Positions 25,853-36,079 of a stretch of 64,000 bases of DNA are shown here, one piece after another. The position numbers and the translations under genes were made by a program. A model generated the notes under the pieces. The model was not told the origin of the DNA. It ran no database searches and saw nothing but the letters and a program-made list of their open reading frames with translations. Source of the DNA: Hyphomicrobiales bacterium (GTDB lineage: Bacteria; Pseudomonadota; Alphaproteobacteria; Rhizobiales; Aestuariivirgaceae); assembly GCA_016185245.1 (NCBI GenBank), contig JACPNZ010000018.1:186001-250000 (forward strand). The letters run 5' to 3'. Numbering within the stretch: position 1 is the stretch's first letter; every line of letters starts with the position of its first letter.

Positions 25853-27160
25853 ATGTCTGGTGCAAGACCGGACCGGTGGGATTCTGCTCTAGCCGGGGAA
25901 GTGCGACACTTTCTGCTTTTGCAAGGGCCGTGTGGGGGATTCTTCCGGCATTTGCAACGAACCTTGATCAGGCGAGGCCAGCGCTGCACCCGGGTGGTGT
26001 TCAATGGCGGCGATCTGACCGACGCCCGCTTTGGAAACAAGCTCATCTACCGGCGCTCGCTAGCCGACTGGCCGGACTGGATCAGGACTGCGGCCAAGCA
26101 CCATGAGATCACCGATCTGGTGCTGTATGGCGACTGCCGGCCCTATCATCGCCTGGCCATCGAACAGGCGCGGCATCTCGGCATTCGTGTGCATGTGATG
26201 GAGGAGGGCTATCTCCGGCCCAACTGGGTGACCTGCGAGCCTGACGGGGTCAACGGCAATTCGAGTCTGACCAAACTCGATCTCGACCAATTTGGTGGAT
26301 CGCCGATCCAGCATTCGCAGCTTGGCCAGGAAGTCGACATCCGCAGCGACCTTAGCAACTACATGGTGGCCGGTTTCGCCTACTATTTCTGGACGGCACT
26401 GCTGACCGTGGCGTTCCCGCGCTATATCTCGCACCGCGACCTCGACATTCTCGGCGAAGCCTCGCTGTGGCTTTCCCGCACCTTCACCTGGCCCATTCGC
26501 CGCAGACGGACGAAGCGGGCACTGCGCGCCATCGAAGCGCTTCACAAGCCGGTTCACCTGGTACTCCTCCAGCTCAACGGCGATTCGCAGATCAAGGAGC
26601 ACAGCAGCTTCAGTTCGGTGCGGCATTTCGTCGAACACTGCATCGGCGAATTTGTCGCCTCGCGCACCGCCGAGTCGCTCCTTGTCTTCAAGAATCATCC
26701 GCTCGACAACGGCGTGGTCAATCTGGCGCGGCTGATCGCCGAGGAGGCGCGCCGGCACAACCTCTCGGAGCGCATCTTCTTCGTCGAGACCGGCAAGCTG
26801 GTGCCGCTGCTCGAACGCTCGATCTCAGTGACCGCGGTCAACTCCACCGCCTGCCATCAGGCCCTGCGGCGCGGCATTCCGACCATGGTGCTGGGCCGTG
26901 CGGTGTTCAATCATCCGCAAATCGTGCCGCGCATGCGGCTTGCCGATTTCTTCCGGCTGCGGCCGCGCCGCAACATCTCCGACTACGAAAAGCTGGTAAA
27001 CCTTTTGCGTCTCACCAGCCAGTTCAACGGCGGCTTCTACAGCTGGCGGGGCAGGGCGGCACTGCTGCCGGCGCTGGTCGACCGGTTGATCGGCGGCCCG
27101 GTTCCGGCCGACGCCTTCCGGCGCAGCGGCGAAATTGAGCGCATGGCGCGGGCCGTCTGA
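25853..27160 (+). CDS. kpsS: Capsule polysaccharide Kdo-transferase KpsS
   Basis: Cytoplasmic glycosyltransferase that starts the poly-Kdo linker on the phosphatidylglycerol anchor of group-2 capsules. The N terminus has L-L-L-Q-G-P-x-G-x-F-F, then V-V-F-N-G-G-D, as in E. coli KpsS, and V-M-E-E-G-Y-L-R-P further in. F-K-N-H-P-L-D and the S-x-x-x-x-H-Q-A-L segment toward the C terminus are also typical. ATG at 25853 follows GGAAG; an ATG at 25841 and a GTG at 25820 are in frame. Length is 435 residues. First gene of a five-gene export block. Confidence 0.9.
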   Translation: MSGARPDRWDSALAGEVRHFLLLQGPCGGFFRHLQRTLIRRGQRCTRVVFNGGDLTDARFGNKLIYRRSLADWPDWIRTAAKHHEITDLVLYGDCRPYHRLAIEQARHLGIRVHVMEEGYLRPNWVTCEPDGVNGNSSLTKLDLDQFGGSPIQHSQLGQEVDIRSDLSNYMVAGFAYYFWTALLTVAFPRYISHRDLDILGEASLWLSRTFTWPIRRRRTKRALRAIEALHKPVHLVLLQLNGDSQIKEHSSFSSVRHFVEHCIGEFVASRTAESLLVFKNHPLDNGVVNLARLIAEEARRHNLSERIFFVETGKLVPLLERSISVTAVNSTACHQALRRGIPTMVLGRAVFNHPQIVPRMRLADFFRLRPRRNISDYEKLVNLLRLTSQFNGGFYSWRGRAALLPALVDRLIGGPVPADAFRRSGEIERMARAV

Positions 27161-27258
27161 ACCGGGTTTTGCCGGGTCTCCGCACCAGCCCTCTTGCGAA
27201 GCACCGGCCAAGGGCCCATCCGGGTGCCGTCGATAACCACCACCGGACCCTGCAGGGC

Positions 27259-29337
27259 ATGAGCGAGCCCGTCCATATCTTTTCCTCCGGCCTGTGGCGC
27301 CTGCGGGAAGAAGTTGCCGCGCTCACCGGTCTCGAGCCGTGCCGGGCCTTCCTCTCGGCCGGCACAACCGGTGCCGTGGCCGGTTGGGGGTATCGGCCGA
27401 CGGCGGAAAGGGCGCAAGCCGCTGCCCAACGACGCGGTCTTCCCTATATCGCCATCGAGGACGGTTTCCTGCGCTCGCTCAAGCCCGGTCCGGCCCAGCG
27501 GCCCTCTTCCATGGTGCTCGACCGGAGCGGCATCTACTACGACGCCCATGGGCCGAGCGATCTCGAAACCCTGCTCGCCACCGCGAATTTCAGCGAGGCC
27601 GAACGGTCCGAAGCGCGCGGGCTCCTGGCCGAGATCGCGGCGCGGCGCCTGTCGAAATACAATCACGGCCGCGACAGTCTGCCGCCGGAGCTTGTCGGCA
27701 GCCGGCCGCTGGTGCTGGCAATCGACCAGACGGCCGGGGACCAATCCATCCGCGGCGGCCTCGCCGATGGTTCGAGTTTTGCCCGGATGCTCGATGCGGC
27801 GATTGCCGAGAACCCCGGCGCAACCGTCGTTGCCAAGCTGCATCCGGAGGTGATCGGCGGCGTCAAGGCCGGATACCTTGGCGAACTTGCTCGGCAACGG
27901 GCGGGAGTTATGCTGCTCGGCGAAAACATTAATCCCTGGGCGCTCCTCGATCGCCGCCCGCGGGTCTACACGGTGTCGAGCCAGTTCGGCTTCGAGGCTG
28001 CCATGGCCGGCCTGCAGGTCACCTGCTTCGGGGCACCCTTCTATGCCGGATGGGGGCTCACCGACGACCGTATCGCCGTGGCGAGGCGCGGCCGCCGGCT
28101 CAGCCGTGAAGATCTCGCCGCGGCTCTCTATCTGCGTTACAGCCGCTACTTCGACATCTGGCGGCGCCATGTGGTTTCGGCCCTCGAAGCCATCGAGCAA
28201 CTGGGCTTTCAGCGCCACCATTACCTGGGTAATGGCCGCCGGATTGTCTGCCTGGGGATCGCACGGTGGAAACGACGGGCGGTTGCCGCCATGCTCGACG
28301 GTCCTAACGGCCCGCCCTCCTTCATCGGCAAGCCGGGCGCGGCCATCGCGGCGGCAAAAGCACAAGGTGCCGACCTGGCGGCCTGGGGTGCCGCGGCGCT
28401 GTCGCTCAGGCCCGAGCTGGCCCAACAGGGAATTGCCACCATCGCCATCGAGGACGGTTTCATCCGCTCGGCGGGACTCGGTGCCGCGCTGGTCGAACCC
28501 ATGTCGCTGGTCTTCGACCGGACCGGCCTCTACTATGATTCACGGGGGCCCAGCGATCTCGAAAACGATCTCGCCGGCGGCGACTTCGAGGCGGCGCTGC
28601 TGGCGCGCGCTGCAAGACTGCGGCTGCGCCTGGTGGCGGAAAAGGTGAGCAAATACAATCTTGCCACCGCCCCTGTGCTTCCAGCCATCCCGGCGGACCG
28701 CAAGCGCATCCTGGTGCCGGGACAGGTGGCCGACGACTGGGCGGTAAGGCTCGGCGGCACTGCGGCACCTTTGGTGGGCGGCAACGTCAATGCGGCACTT
28801 CTCGCCGCCGTCCGCCAGCGCAATCCCTCGGCATATGTCATATTTAAGCCACATCCCGATGTTGAACAGCTGGGCCGCGCCGGAGCGCTTGCAGTGGATC
28901 GGCTGCGGAAGCTTGCCGATCTCACGGTTCGCGCGGCATCTCTGGAACCCTTTTTTGGCGCGGCAGACGGTATTGAAACCCTTTCATCCTTGGCCGGCTT
29001 CGAGGCCCTGTTGCGCGGGCTGCCGGTGACGGTTCACGGTCTTCCCTTCTACGCCGGCTGGGGCCTCACGACCGATCTCGCTCACACGCCGCGGCGCGGC
29101 CGCCGCCGCAGCATCGACGAACTGGTGGCGGCGTGCCTGATCCGCTATCCTCGCTACTGGGATCCGCAATCGGGCCTAGCCTGTCCGCCGGAGGTTGTCC
29201 TCGACCGGTTGCGGGAGATGCGCCACCGGCCTCCGTCAGCCAAGGACAGGGCGTTGCGTCTGGCGGGGCGGGTTGTAATCTCCTGGCGACGCGCCCTGAG
29301 TCGCCTCCCAGGCCGGGTTGGAAAGGTAGAAATCTAA
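27259..29337 (+). CDS. kpsC: Capsule polysaccharide Kdo-transferase KpsC
   Basis: Dual-module beta-Kdo transferase extending the Kdo linker together with KpsS. The 692-residue protein is an internal duplication: both halves contain A-I-E-D-G-F, Y-Y-D-x-x-G-P-S-D-L-E, S-K-Y-N, an H-P segment, G-F-E-A and P-F-Y-A-G-W-G-L-T. The ATG at 27259 follows CAGGG and begins the conserved region; 30 upstream codons in frame look non-coding. It lies 98 bp after kpsS and 3 bp before kpsM. Confidence 0.95.
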   Translation: MSEPVHIFSSGLWRLREEVAALTGLEPCRAFLSAGTTGAVAGWGYRPTAERAQAAAQRRGLPYIAIEDGFLRSLKPGPAQRPSSMVLDRSGIYYDAHGPSDLETLLATANFSEAERSEARGLLAEIAARRLSKYNHGRDSLPPELVGSRPLVLAIDQTAGDQSIRGGLADGSSFARMLDAAIAENPGATVVAKLHPEVIGGVKAGYLGELARQRAGVMLLGENINPWALLDRRPRVYTVSSQFGFEAAMAGLQVTCFGAPFYAGWGLTDDRIAVARRGRRLSREDLAAALYLRYSRYFDIWRRHVVSALEAIEQLGFQRHHYLGNGRRIVCLGIARWKRRAVAAMLDGPNGPPSFIGKPGAAIAAAKAQGADLAAWGAAALSLRPELAQQGIATIAIEDGFIRSAGLGAALVEPMSLVFDRTGLYYDSRGPSDLENDLAGGDFEAALLARAARLRLRLVAEKVSKYNLATAPVLPAIPADRKRILVPGQVADDWAVRLGGTAAPLVGGNVNAALLAAVRQRNPSAYVIFKPHPDVEQLGRAGALAVDRLRKLADLTVRAASLEPFFGAADGIETLSSLAGFEALLRGLPVTVHGLPFYAGWGLTTDLAHTPRRGRRRSIDELVAACLIRYPRYWDPQSGLACPPEVVLDRLREMRHRPPSAKDRALRLAGRVVISWRRALSRLPGRVGKVEI

Positions 29338-29340
29338 ACG

Positions 29341-30174
29341 ATGTCCCAGGTCAAGGAAGCTTCCGAAACGGCTCTTGGTCGCTTCCTGCACGAGCTGAGC
29401 GAGGGTGTGCGCCGCCAGGGCAACGTCATCTTCGCCCTGGTCTTCAAGGACTTCAAGACCAAGTCGCGGCGCGACAGCATCGTCGAACTGCTGTGGGTGC
29501 TGGCCGAGCCGGGCGTCAATACCATGGTCCTGGCGGCCTTCTGGTACGTGGTGCGCCGCCAGCAGATCGGTGGCGTCAATGTCGCCCTCTTCTTGCTGGT
29601 GAGCTTCGGCATCTACACGCTGGTGCAGCACGGCATCTCGGGCCCGGCCAAGATCATTAAGGCCAACCGGGGATACTACAATTTTCAGCAGGTCAAACCG
29701 ATCGACGCGATCATCGCGCGCTATCTGCTCGACTGGCTGCTGCTGTTCACCGGATCGCTCATCGCGCTGTTCCTGCTGGGCTGGTTCGGCGGCCTCTATG
29801 TCAGGCACGACCGGCTGCTGGAATTCACCGGCATGCTGGCGATGGCGACCACCATGGGTTTCGGCCTGTCGCTGGCCATCGGCACCTATGCGGCGATCTA
29901 CGACATCATCGGCAAGGTTTTCAGCATGTTCACCAAGATCCTGCTGTTCGTATCCTTGGTCATTTTCGACGGCAACGATCTGCCGACCGCGGCCCGTTAC
30001 TTCATCAGCTGGAATCCGATCGCCCAGATCGAGGAGTACGGGCGCTACTACCTTCTGGGCGTCAAGCTGTTTCCGGAAGCCAATCTCGCCTATGCCCAGT
30101 TGTGGACAATCATCACCCTGTTCTTCGGGTTGTTGGCCTACTATGCCAACCGGCAGCGGCTGTACGCGCAATGA
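29341..30174 (+). CDS. kpsM: Capsule polysaccharide ABC exporter permease KpsM
   Basis: ABC-2 type permease of 277 residues that moves the capsular glycolipid across the inner membrane with KpsT. Six hydrophobic segments follow a cytoplasmic N-terminal tail; the first membrane segment starts after a K-D-F-K-T-K-S-R-R interface region. Starts 3 bp after kpsC and overlaps kpsT by 4 bp (ATGA). Confidence 0.92.
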   Translation: MSQVKEASETALGRFLHELSEGVRRQGNVIFALVFKDFKTKSRRDSIVELLWVLAEPGVNTMVLAAFWYVVRRQQIGGVNVALFLLVSFGIYTLVQHGISGPAKIIKANRGYYNFQQVKPIDAIIARYLLDWLLLFTGSLIALFLLGWFGGLYVRHDRLLEFTGMLAMATTMGFGLSLAIGTYAAIYDIIGKVFSMFTKILLFVSLVIFDGNDLPTAARYFISWNPIAQIEEYGRYYLLGVKLFPEANLAYAQLWTIITLFFGLLAYYANRQRLYAQ

Positions 30175-31253
30175 TCGAGCTGATTCGAGCCAGCAAGTAT
30201 TTCCCGACCGAGCATGGCCGGCACTACGTATTTCAGGACGTCTCGCTGCAGCTGCCGGTCAATATCAACATCGGTGTAATTGGACCCAATGGCGCCGGCA
30301 AGTCGACCTTTCTCCGGCTGATCGGCGGCGGCGATATTCCAAGCTCCGGACGCATCGTGCGCACCAGCCGGGTTTCCTGGCCGATGGGGCTGACCCCCGG
30401 CGTCTTGGCAAATCTGAGCGGCGGCGAAAATACCCGCTTCGCCTGCCGCATCTACGGAATGACGGCGGGCGAGATCAGGGAAACCATCGAACGGGTCCGC
30501 GAGCTGGCCGACATCGGCAAATTCTTCGACATGCCGGTCGGTACCTATTCATCGGGCATGCGCCAGCGCCTGTCCTTTGCCATCACCATGTCGATGAAAT
30601 TCGACTATTACCTGTTCGACGAAATCAGCGCCGGCGGCGATCTGGGCTTTCAGAAGCAGGCCCGCGACATGGTGCAGGAACGGCTCAACCAGTCGAACTT
30701 CATCCTGGTATCGCATTCGCTCCCCGAAATCCTCAGGCATTGCCAGTCGGCGATCCTGCTGGGCGGCGGCGAACTCAAGTTTTTCGACGATGCGCGCGAG
30801 GCGATCGAGGCCTATGTCCTGGCCCACGGCACGCCGGAAGACTTGACCAATCTGAAGAGCAATGCGGCAAAGTCAAGGGTAGCATTCGACAACAACTTGG
30901 CGCCGCCGCCAGCCGCGCCCGGCGAGGTCAGGGCGGAGACGGCCGTTCCGCTCAAGCCGGCGCCGGGCCGCCAACAGCGCGAAGCCCTGCGCAAGGAGCA
31001 GGAAGCTATCCGCCAGGTTCGCGAGGAGATGCGGGCCGAAAGACGCAGGCAGCGCGGGCTGACGGCGAGCGGGAATGTTGACGAGGCGGGCGCCCCTGCG
31101 TCGCCGGCGGGTGCCCTTGCCGGCCCGGACGATGCCGGCGAGCACCAGGTTCTGCGGCAGGCGCGCCTGGAACGCCGCGCCAGAACGCTCAATCGGCGCA
31201 AGGTCTCAAGCCCGGCATCCGCCGCCGCAGCAGCCAGTCAACTGAAGCGATAA
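30171..31253 (+). CDS. kpsT: Capsule polysaccharide ABC exporter ATPase KpsT, extended
   Basis: ATP-binding subunit partner of KpsM. Residues 1 to about 225 form a KpsT-type ATPase with Walker A G-P-N-G-A-G-K-S-T, signature S-S-G-M-R-Q-R, Walker B Y-Y-L-F-D-E-I and the H-loop V-S-H-S. The true start is ATG at 30171 inside the end of kpsM; a longer frame from 30102 is not credible. The protein is 360 residues against about 220 usual: the extra 135 or so residues comprise a proline/alanine-rich linker, a highly charged predicted coiled coil (E-A-L-R-K-E-Q-E-A-I-R-Q-V) and a basic tail. The extension's role is unknown. Confidence 0.92.
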   Translation: MIELIRASKYFPTEHGRHYVFQDVSLQLPVNINIGVIGPNGAGKSTFLRLIGGGDIPSSGRIVRTSRVSWPMGLTPGVLANLSGGENTRFACRIYGMTAGEIRETIERVRELADIGKFFDMPVGTYSSGMRQRLSFAITMSMKFDYYLFDEISAGGDLGFQKQARDMVQERLNQSNFILVSHSLPEILRHCQSAILLGGGELKFFDDAREAIEAYVLAHGTPEDLTNLKSNAAKSRVAFDNNLAPPPAAPGEVRAETAVPLKPAPGRQQREALRKEQEAIRQVREEMRAERRRQRGLTASGNVDEAGAPASPAGALAGPDDAGEHQVLRQARLERRARTLNRRKVSSPASAAAAASQLKR

Positions 31254-31268
31254 CGGAAACCCCACGCC

Positions 31269-32351
31269 ATGCGCAGCCGCGTCAATCTGGTCCTGTTCCT
31301 GCTGCTCTTCGCTCTGCCGTTCATGGTGGTGACCGCCTACGAACTGCTTTACGCCACCGATCGCTACAACAGCGATGCGATGATCGAAATCACCCAGCAG
31401 AAGCCTGCGGCGATTGGCCTCGACCTGTCGGTGCTGGGGCTTCCGGCACCGGCCAACAATCAGGATCCGCTGATCGTCATTCAGTTCATCAACTCCCTCG
31501 ACATGCTGCAATATCTCGAGCAGCAGTTGCAAGTGCGCGAGCATTATTCGAGCGACTCGGTCGACTGGTGGTCCAGGCTGCCGGCTTCGGCCTCAGTCGA
31601 GGATTTTCACACCTATATGGCGAACTACATCGTCACCTCCTACGATTCCGATTCACAACTCATCTCCATACATGTCGAGGCGTTCAACCGCGAGTTTGCC
31701 CAGAAAGTGGTCAACGCCATCCTCAACCACAGTCAGGATTTCATCGACAAGCTCAACGCCAAGGTGACGGTCGAGCAGTCCAAGTTCCTCGAAATCCAGC
31801 TGGCCGAATCGGAAAAACGGCTGCGCGAAGTGACCGGACAGCTTCTGCAGTTTCAGCGCGACAACCGGCTGATGACCACCGACACCGAGGCAGCGCTCGT
31901 GTCCTCCAATATCAGCGACATCGAAAAGCAGTTGCTGACCAAGAAGGCCGATCTCGATGCGCAATCGAAAGGTCTGAGTACGGCCTCGCCGGTGCTGCAG
32001 ACATTGAAGTCGCAGATCGACACGCTCAAGGTTCAGCTGGCCCACGAAAAGGATCGCCTCGCCGGCACGACCACCGGGGCGGTCAGCGAGCTTTCCGCCA
32101 GGTACAAGGAAATCTCGATGAACCTTGATTTCGTCACCAACATCTACAAGTCGAACCTCACTCAGCTCGAGACGGCGCGTATCGACGCTATCCAGCGTCT
32201 CAAGTATCTGGTCGTGGTGACCCAGCCAAGTATCGCCGACGAGTCGCTCTATCCCAACCGGCCGTGGATCCTCGGCACCGCCGCCATGGTGCTGCTGATG
32301 ATCTATTTCATCGTGTCGCTGATCGTGGCGATCATCCGCGAACACACGTAG
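31269..32351 (+). CDS. kpsE: Capsule polysaccharide export inner-membrane protein KpsE
   Basis: Polysaccharide co-polymerase family protein of 360 residues spanning the periplasm between the KpsMT exporter and the outer-membrane channel. One membrane segment lies at residues 6-27 and another at about 330-352. Between them is a long alpha-helical periplasmic region with coiled-coil-like heptads at about 165-290. KpsD, the usual outer-membrane partner, is not in the window. The gene starts 15 bp after kpsT and is the last of the block. Confidence 0.9.
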   Translation: MRSRVNLVLFLLLFALPFMVVTAYELLYATDRYNSDAMIEITQQKPAAIGLDLSVLGLPAPANNQDPLIVIQFINSLDMLQYLEQQLQVREHYSSDSVDWWSRLPASASVEDFHTYMANYIVTSYDSDSQLISIHVEAFNREFAQKVVNAILNHSQDFIDKLNAKVTVEQSKFLEIQLAESEKRLREVTGQLLQFQRDNRLMTTDTEAALVSSNISDIEKQLLTKKADLDAQSKGLSTASPVLQTLKSQIDTLKVQLAHEKDRLAGTTTGAVSELSARYKEISMNLDFVTNIYKSNLTQLETARIDAIQRLKYLVVVTQPSIADESLYPNRPWILGTAAMVLLMIYFIVSLIVAIIREHT

Positions 32352-32368
32352 TAGGGGCAGCGACCGGC

Positions 32369-32711
32369 CTAGCGCAGCCGCTTCCGCACCTTGGCGGCAA
32401 AGCCCACGGTCACGCTGCCGTCGTCATGCTCGATGAGCGGCCGGCGGATGAAGTGAGGGGTTCCCGACGGCGAGCGCCACGGCCCTGGCTTCGGTGAGGT
32501 TGGCCGTCGCGGCGGGTGCAAGGCCGCGCCAGGTGTGGCCGGCCCGGTTGATCAGCTTCTCCCAGCGCCTTCGACCAGGCCACCACCTGCTCCCGGGTGA
32601 CGGGCCTTTCCTTGATGTCGGAAAGGCATGGGCGATCCTGGGCCCGTCGAGCCAGACAAACGCCTTTTGGCAGGTCGAACACTTCTTGAGACCATAAAGC
32701 TTGAGGGGCAT
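32369..32711 (-). pseudogene. ArsC/Spx-type (YffB-like) reductase, frameshifted
   Basis: Remains of a small ArsC-family protein of about 115 residues. It begins at 32711 with an intact L-Y-G-L-K-K-C-S-T-C-Q-K-A motif, 4 bp after the COG0523 stop. The reading then changes frame three times: an apparent 1-bp loss near 32621, an apparent 5-bp loss near 32562 (one copy of a short TGGGC tandem), and an apparent 1-bp gain near 32452. Joining the three frames restores a normal family sequence through R-R-P-L-I-E-H to a TAG at 32369-32371. Either a decaying gene or sequence errors; three independent indels favour decay. Confidence 0.82.
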
Positions 32712-32715
32712 CGGC

Positions 32716-33809
<1,094 letters not shown>

Positions 33810-33813
<4 letters not shown>

Positions 33814-34709
33814 GCCGGCACCGCCCTGCGGAAGCCAACGAGACTCGAGGCGACGATCGCCGCCAGCACCATGATCCCGCCGGCATACTGGTTGGCGGCC
33901 ATGCGCTCGCCAAGAAACAGGGCGGCGACCGCGGTCGCCACCATGGGCTCGAGGTTGAAGAATGGCGCTACCGCCGAAGCCGGGGCGTAGCGCAGCGACA
34001 GCATGTGGACGAGATAGGAGAAGATATAGAGCACCCCGACGGCCACCATGAAGGCATAGCCGGCGACGGTCACCCCGCCACCCGGCAGGATCCGCAGGTG
34101 ACCGCCACCGGCAACCAGGGCGATCGCCAGGGTGGCCGGCCAGATCGCCAGGTGAATCAGGCTGCCGAACACCGTGGGAGTCATGTGTTTCGAGATCGAG
34201 CGGCCGGAAAAGAACTGCAGGGTGCAGAACAGTGCCGCCGCCGCCGCCAGCAGGATGCCGCGCAGGTCGAGCTGCTTGAAGCTCGGGCCCACGGCGGTGG
34301 CCAGCCCGGCGAAGGCAAAGACGGCAATGAGCGTGCGCAGGACGCCGGGCGGGTGGCCCTCGACCAGGGGAGCCGCCAGCATGATGATAACCGGGAAGGT
34401 GAAAAAGATGATGACCGCAAGCCCCACCGGAATGAACTGTACCGAGGCGAGATAGCCCACCGAGATGATCAGCGTCGAGGTGGCCTGGCCGATGAAGCTC
34501 GTCATCGCTTCGCGCGGCACCACGATGCGTTCGCCCCGTGCGATTGCCAGAATGGCGAAGACCGTGGCGATGAGCGAGGTGCGGAAGAAGGTGCTTTCCA
34601 CCGGCGGCACGCCGTTCGCCAGGGCGCCGCGCACGACATTGGGAACGAGGCCATAGAGGCTCGCCGCCGCCAGCGCACAGGCGATACCCAGTCCCGTCCG
34701 GTAAATCAT
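33810..34709 (-). CDS. EamA/DMT-family transporter
   Basis: Integral membrane protein of 299 residues with about ten hydrophobic helices in two EamA repeats, the layout of drug/metabolite transporters. No substrate can be assigned. It starts 6 bp after the D,D-carboxypeptidase stop and is translationally coupled to the COG0523 GTPase downstream. Confidence 0.88.
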
Positions 34710-34715
34710 GATGGA

Positions 34716-35990
34716 TCAGTTCTCTCTGTCTGGCGCCTTGGCCTTGTTCCTGTCGTCGTCGGAGCCCTGCGCCTCGGGCCTGGTAGGACTGGGCTTGGGC
34801 GCCGGAGTGAGGGCGGCGATGGCGGCGATCGCCGCAGGCGTCATCACGTCGCAATAGGCCTTGTCGCCGCGATAGAGGGCACAAAGTGCGCCGCTGCGGG
34901 TCTGATCCAGATCCCACAACACGGCGGCATAGGCCGGCCGGTCGGGAATGCGCAGCACGCCGGCGCTGCCCCCGGCATCGCGGCCGCCGGGGCTCAGAAG
35001 GTAGCCACGCAGCGCCATGTCGGCTTTCTCGGCGCTGTCGTATTCGCCCAATGAGATGGCCCAGCCGGTCATCTCATTGGGGTCGGCGAGGTTGACGACT
35101 GCCTCCTGCTTGCACACGGTTTTCGACAGGTTGGCGGGCACCAGGCTTCCGAGCGGCGCATTGGCAATGTCGGCGAGTTGTTGCTTGGCCGGGCCCGGCG
35201 CCCTGGCGAAGCCATCGACCAGCAGCATCTGGGCCAGATCGGCGCGGGCCTTGCCCGACTGGGCGCCGAACACCACGGCCACCAGCTTGCGGCCATTGCG
35301 GGTGGCGGAGGCCACCAGGTTAAAGCCCGAATCGCAGACAAAGCCCGTTTTCATGCCGTCGGCCTCGGGCATCTGGCGGATCAGCGAGTTGCGGCTTGCC
35401 AGCCGGCGTTTGCCGACCTTCAGATAGGACTGGGAGAAGTAATGGGCGTATTCCGGGAAATCCCGCAGGATCGCCATGGCGAGCACCGCCATGTCGCGGG
35501 CGGTGGTGACCTGACGCGGTTCGAACAGGCCGTTGGGATTGACGAAATGGCTGCCGCTCATGCCGAGCTCGCGGGCCGTCGTATTCATCTCGGCGACGAA
35601 GGCCTGGGGAGTGCCGGAGGCCGCCTCGGCCAGCACATAGGCCATGTCATTGGCCGAGTAGACGAGCAGCGACTGCACGGCGAAATCGACCGAGACGGAT
35701 CCGCCGACCGGAACGCCGATCTTGCTCGGCGGCTGGGCGTAGGCGGTGGCGCTCACCGGAATCTTCTGGTCGAGCTTGAGTGCGCCCGTCTTCAGCTTGC
35801 GGAACACCAGATAGGAGGTCATCAGCTTGGTGATCGAGGCCGGATACCAGGGCTCGCCTGCCCGGTCGCTGGAGAGAACCTCGCCGGTTGCCGGGTCGAA
35901 CAGCAGCGACGGTCCCGCCGCTCCGGCCGTAGCGGCTGAACAGGCGATAAGCGTTGCGGCAACTATGAGCCTGCGAAGGAAAACCGGCAC
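34716..35990 (-). CDS. D-alanyl-D-alanine carboxypeptidase (S11)
   Basis: Periplasmic penicillin-binding protein that trims pentapeptide side chains of peptidoglycan. Active-site motifs are complete: S-I-T-K, S-A-N-D and K-T-G. A hydrophobic signal peptide precedes the mature domain (A-A-T-A-G-A-A-G region). The C-terminal 100 residues contain a SPOR-like segment with two cysteines and a charged, proline-rich tail. The start is likely GTG at 35990 behind GAGG; an in-frame ATG at 36062 adds a poor N terminus ahead of the signal peptide. About 424 residues. Confidence 0.88.
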   Translation of the reverse strand: MPVFLRRLIVAATLIACSAATAGAAGPSLLFDPATGEVLSSDRAGEPWYPASITKLMTSYLVFRKLKTGALKLDQKIPVSATAYAQPPSKIGVPVGGSVSVDFAVQSLLVYSANDMAYVLAEAASGTPQAFVAEMNTTARELGMSGSHFVNPNGLFEPRQVTTARDMAVLAMAILRDFPEYAHYFSQSYLKVGKRRLASRNSLIRQMPEADGMKTGFVCDSGFNLVASATRNGRKLVAVVFGAQSGKARADLAQMLLVDGFARAPGPAKQQLADIANAPLGSLVPANLSKTVCKQEAVVNLADPNEMTGWAISLGEYDSAEKADMALRGYLLSPGGRDAGGSAGVLRIPDRPAYAAVLWDLDQTRSGALCALYRGDKAYCDVMTPAAIAAIAALTPAPKPSPTRPEAQGSDDDRNKAKAPDREN

Positions 35991-36079
35991 TCTCAGACCT
36001 CTGGGCCCTCTAGACCATAGGGTTGGCCCAAGATCAACAGCGGCAAATTCCCGCAAAATCATGGCAGACCGGACAATTC

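Noticed and set aside
27037-28425. Long 462-residue frame on - across kpsC
   Set aside because: It is antisense to kpsC in a GC-rich third-position shadow, with no motif or ribosome site.
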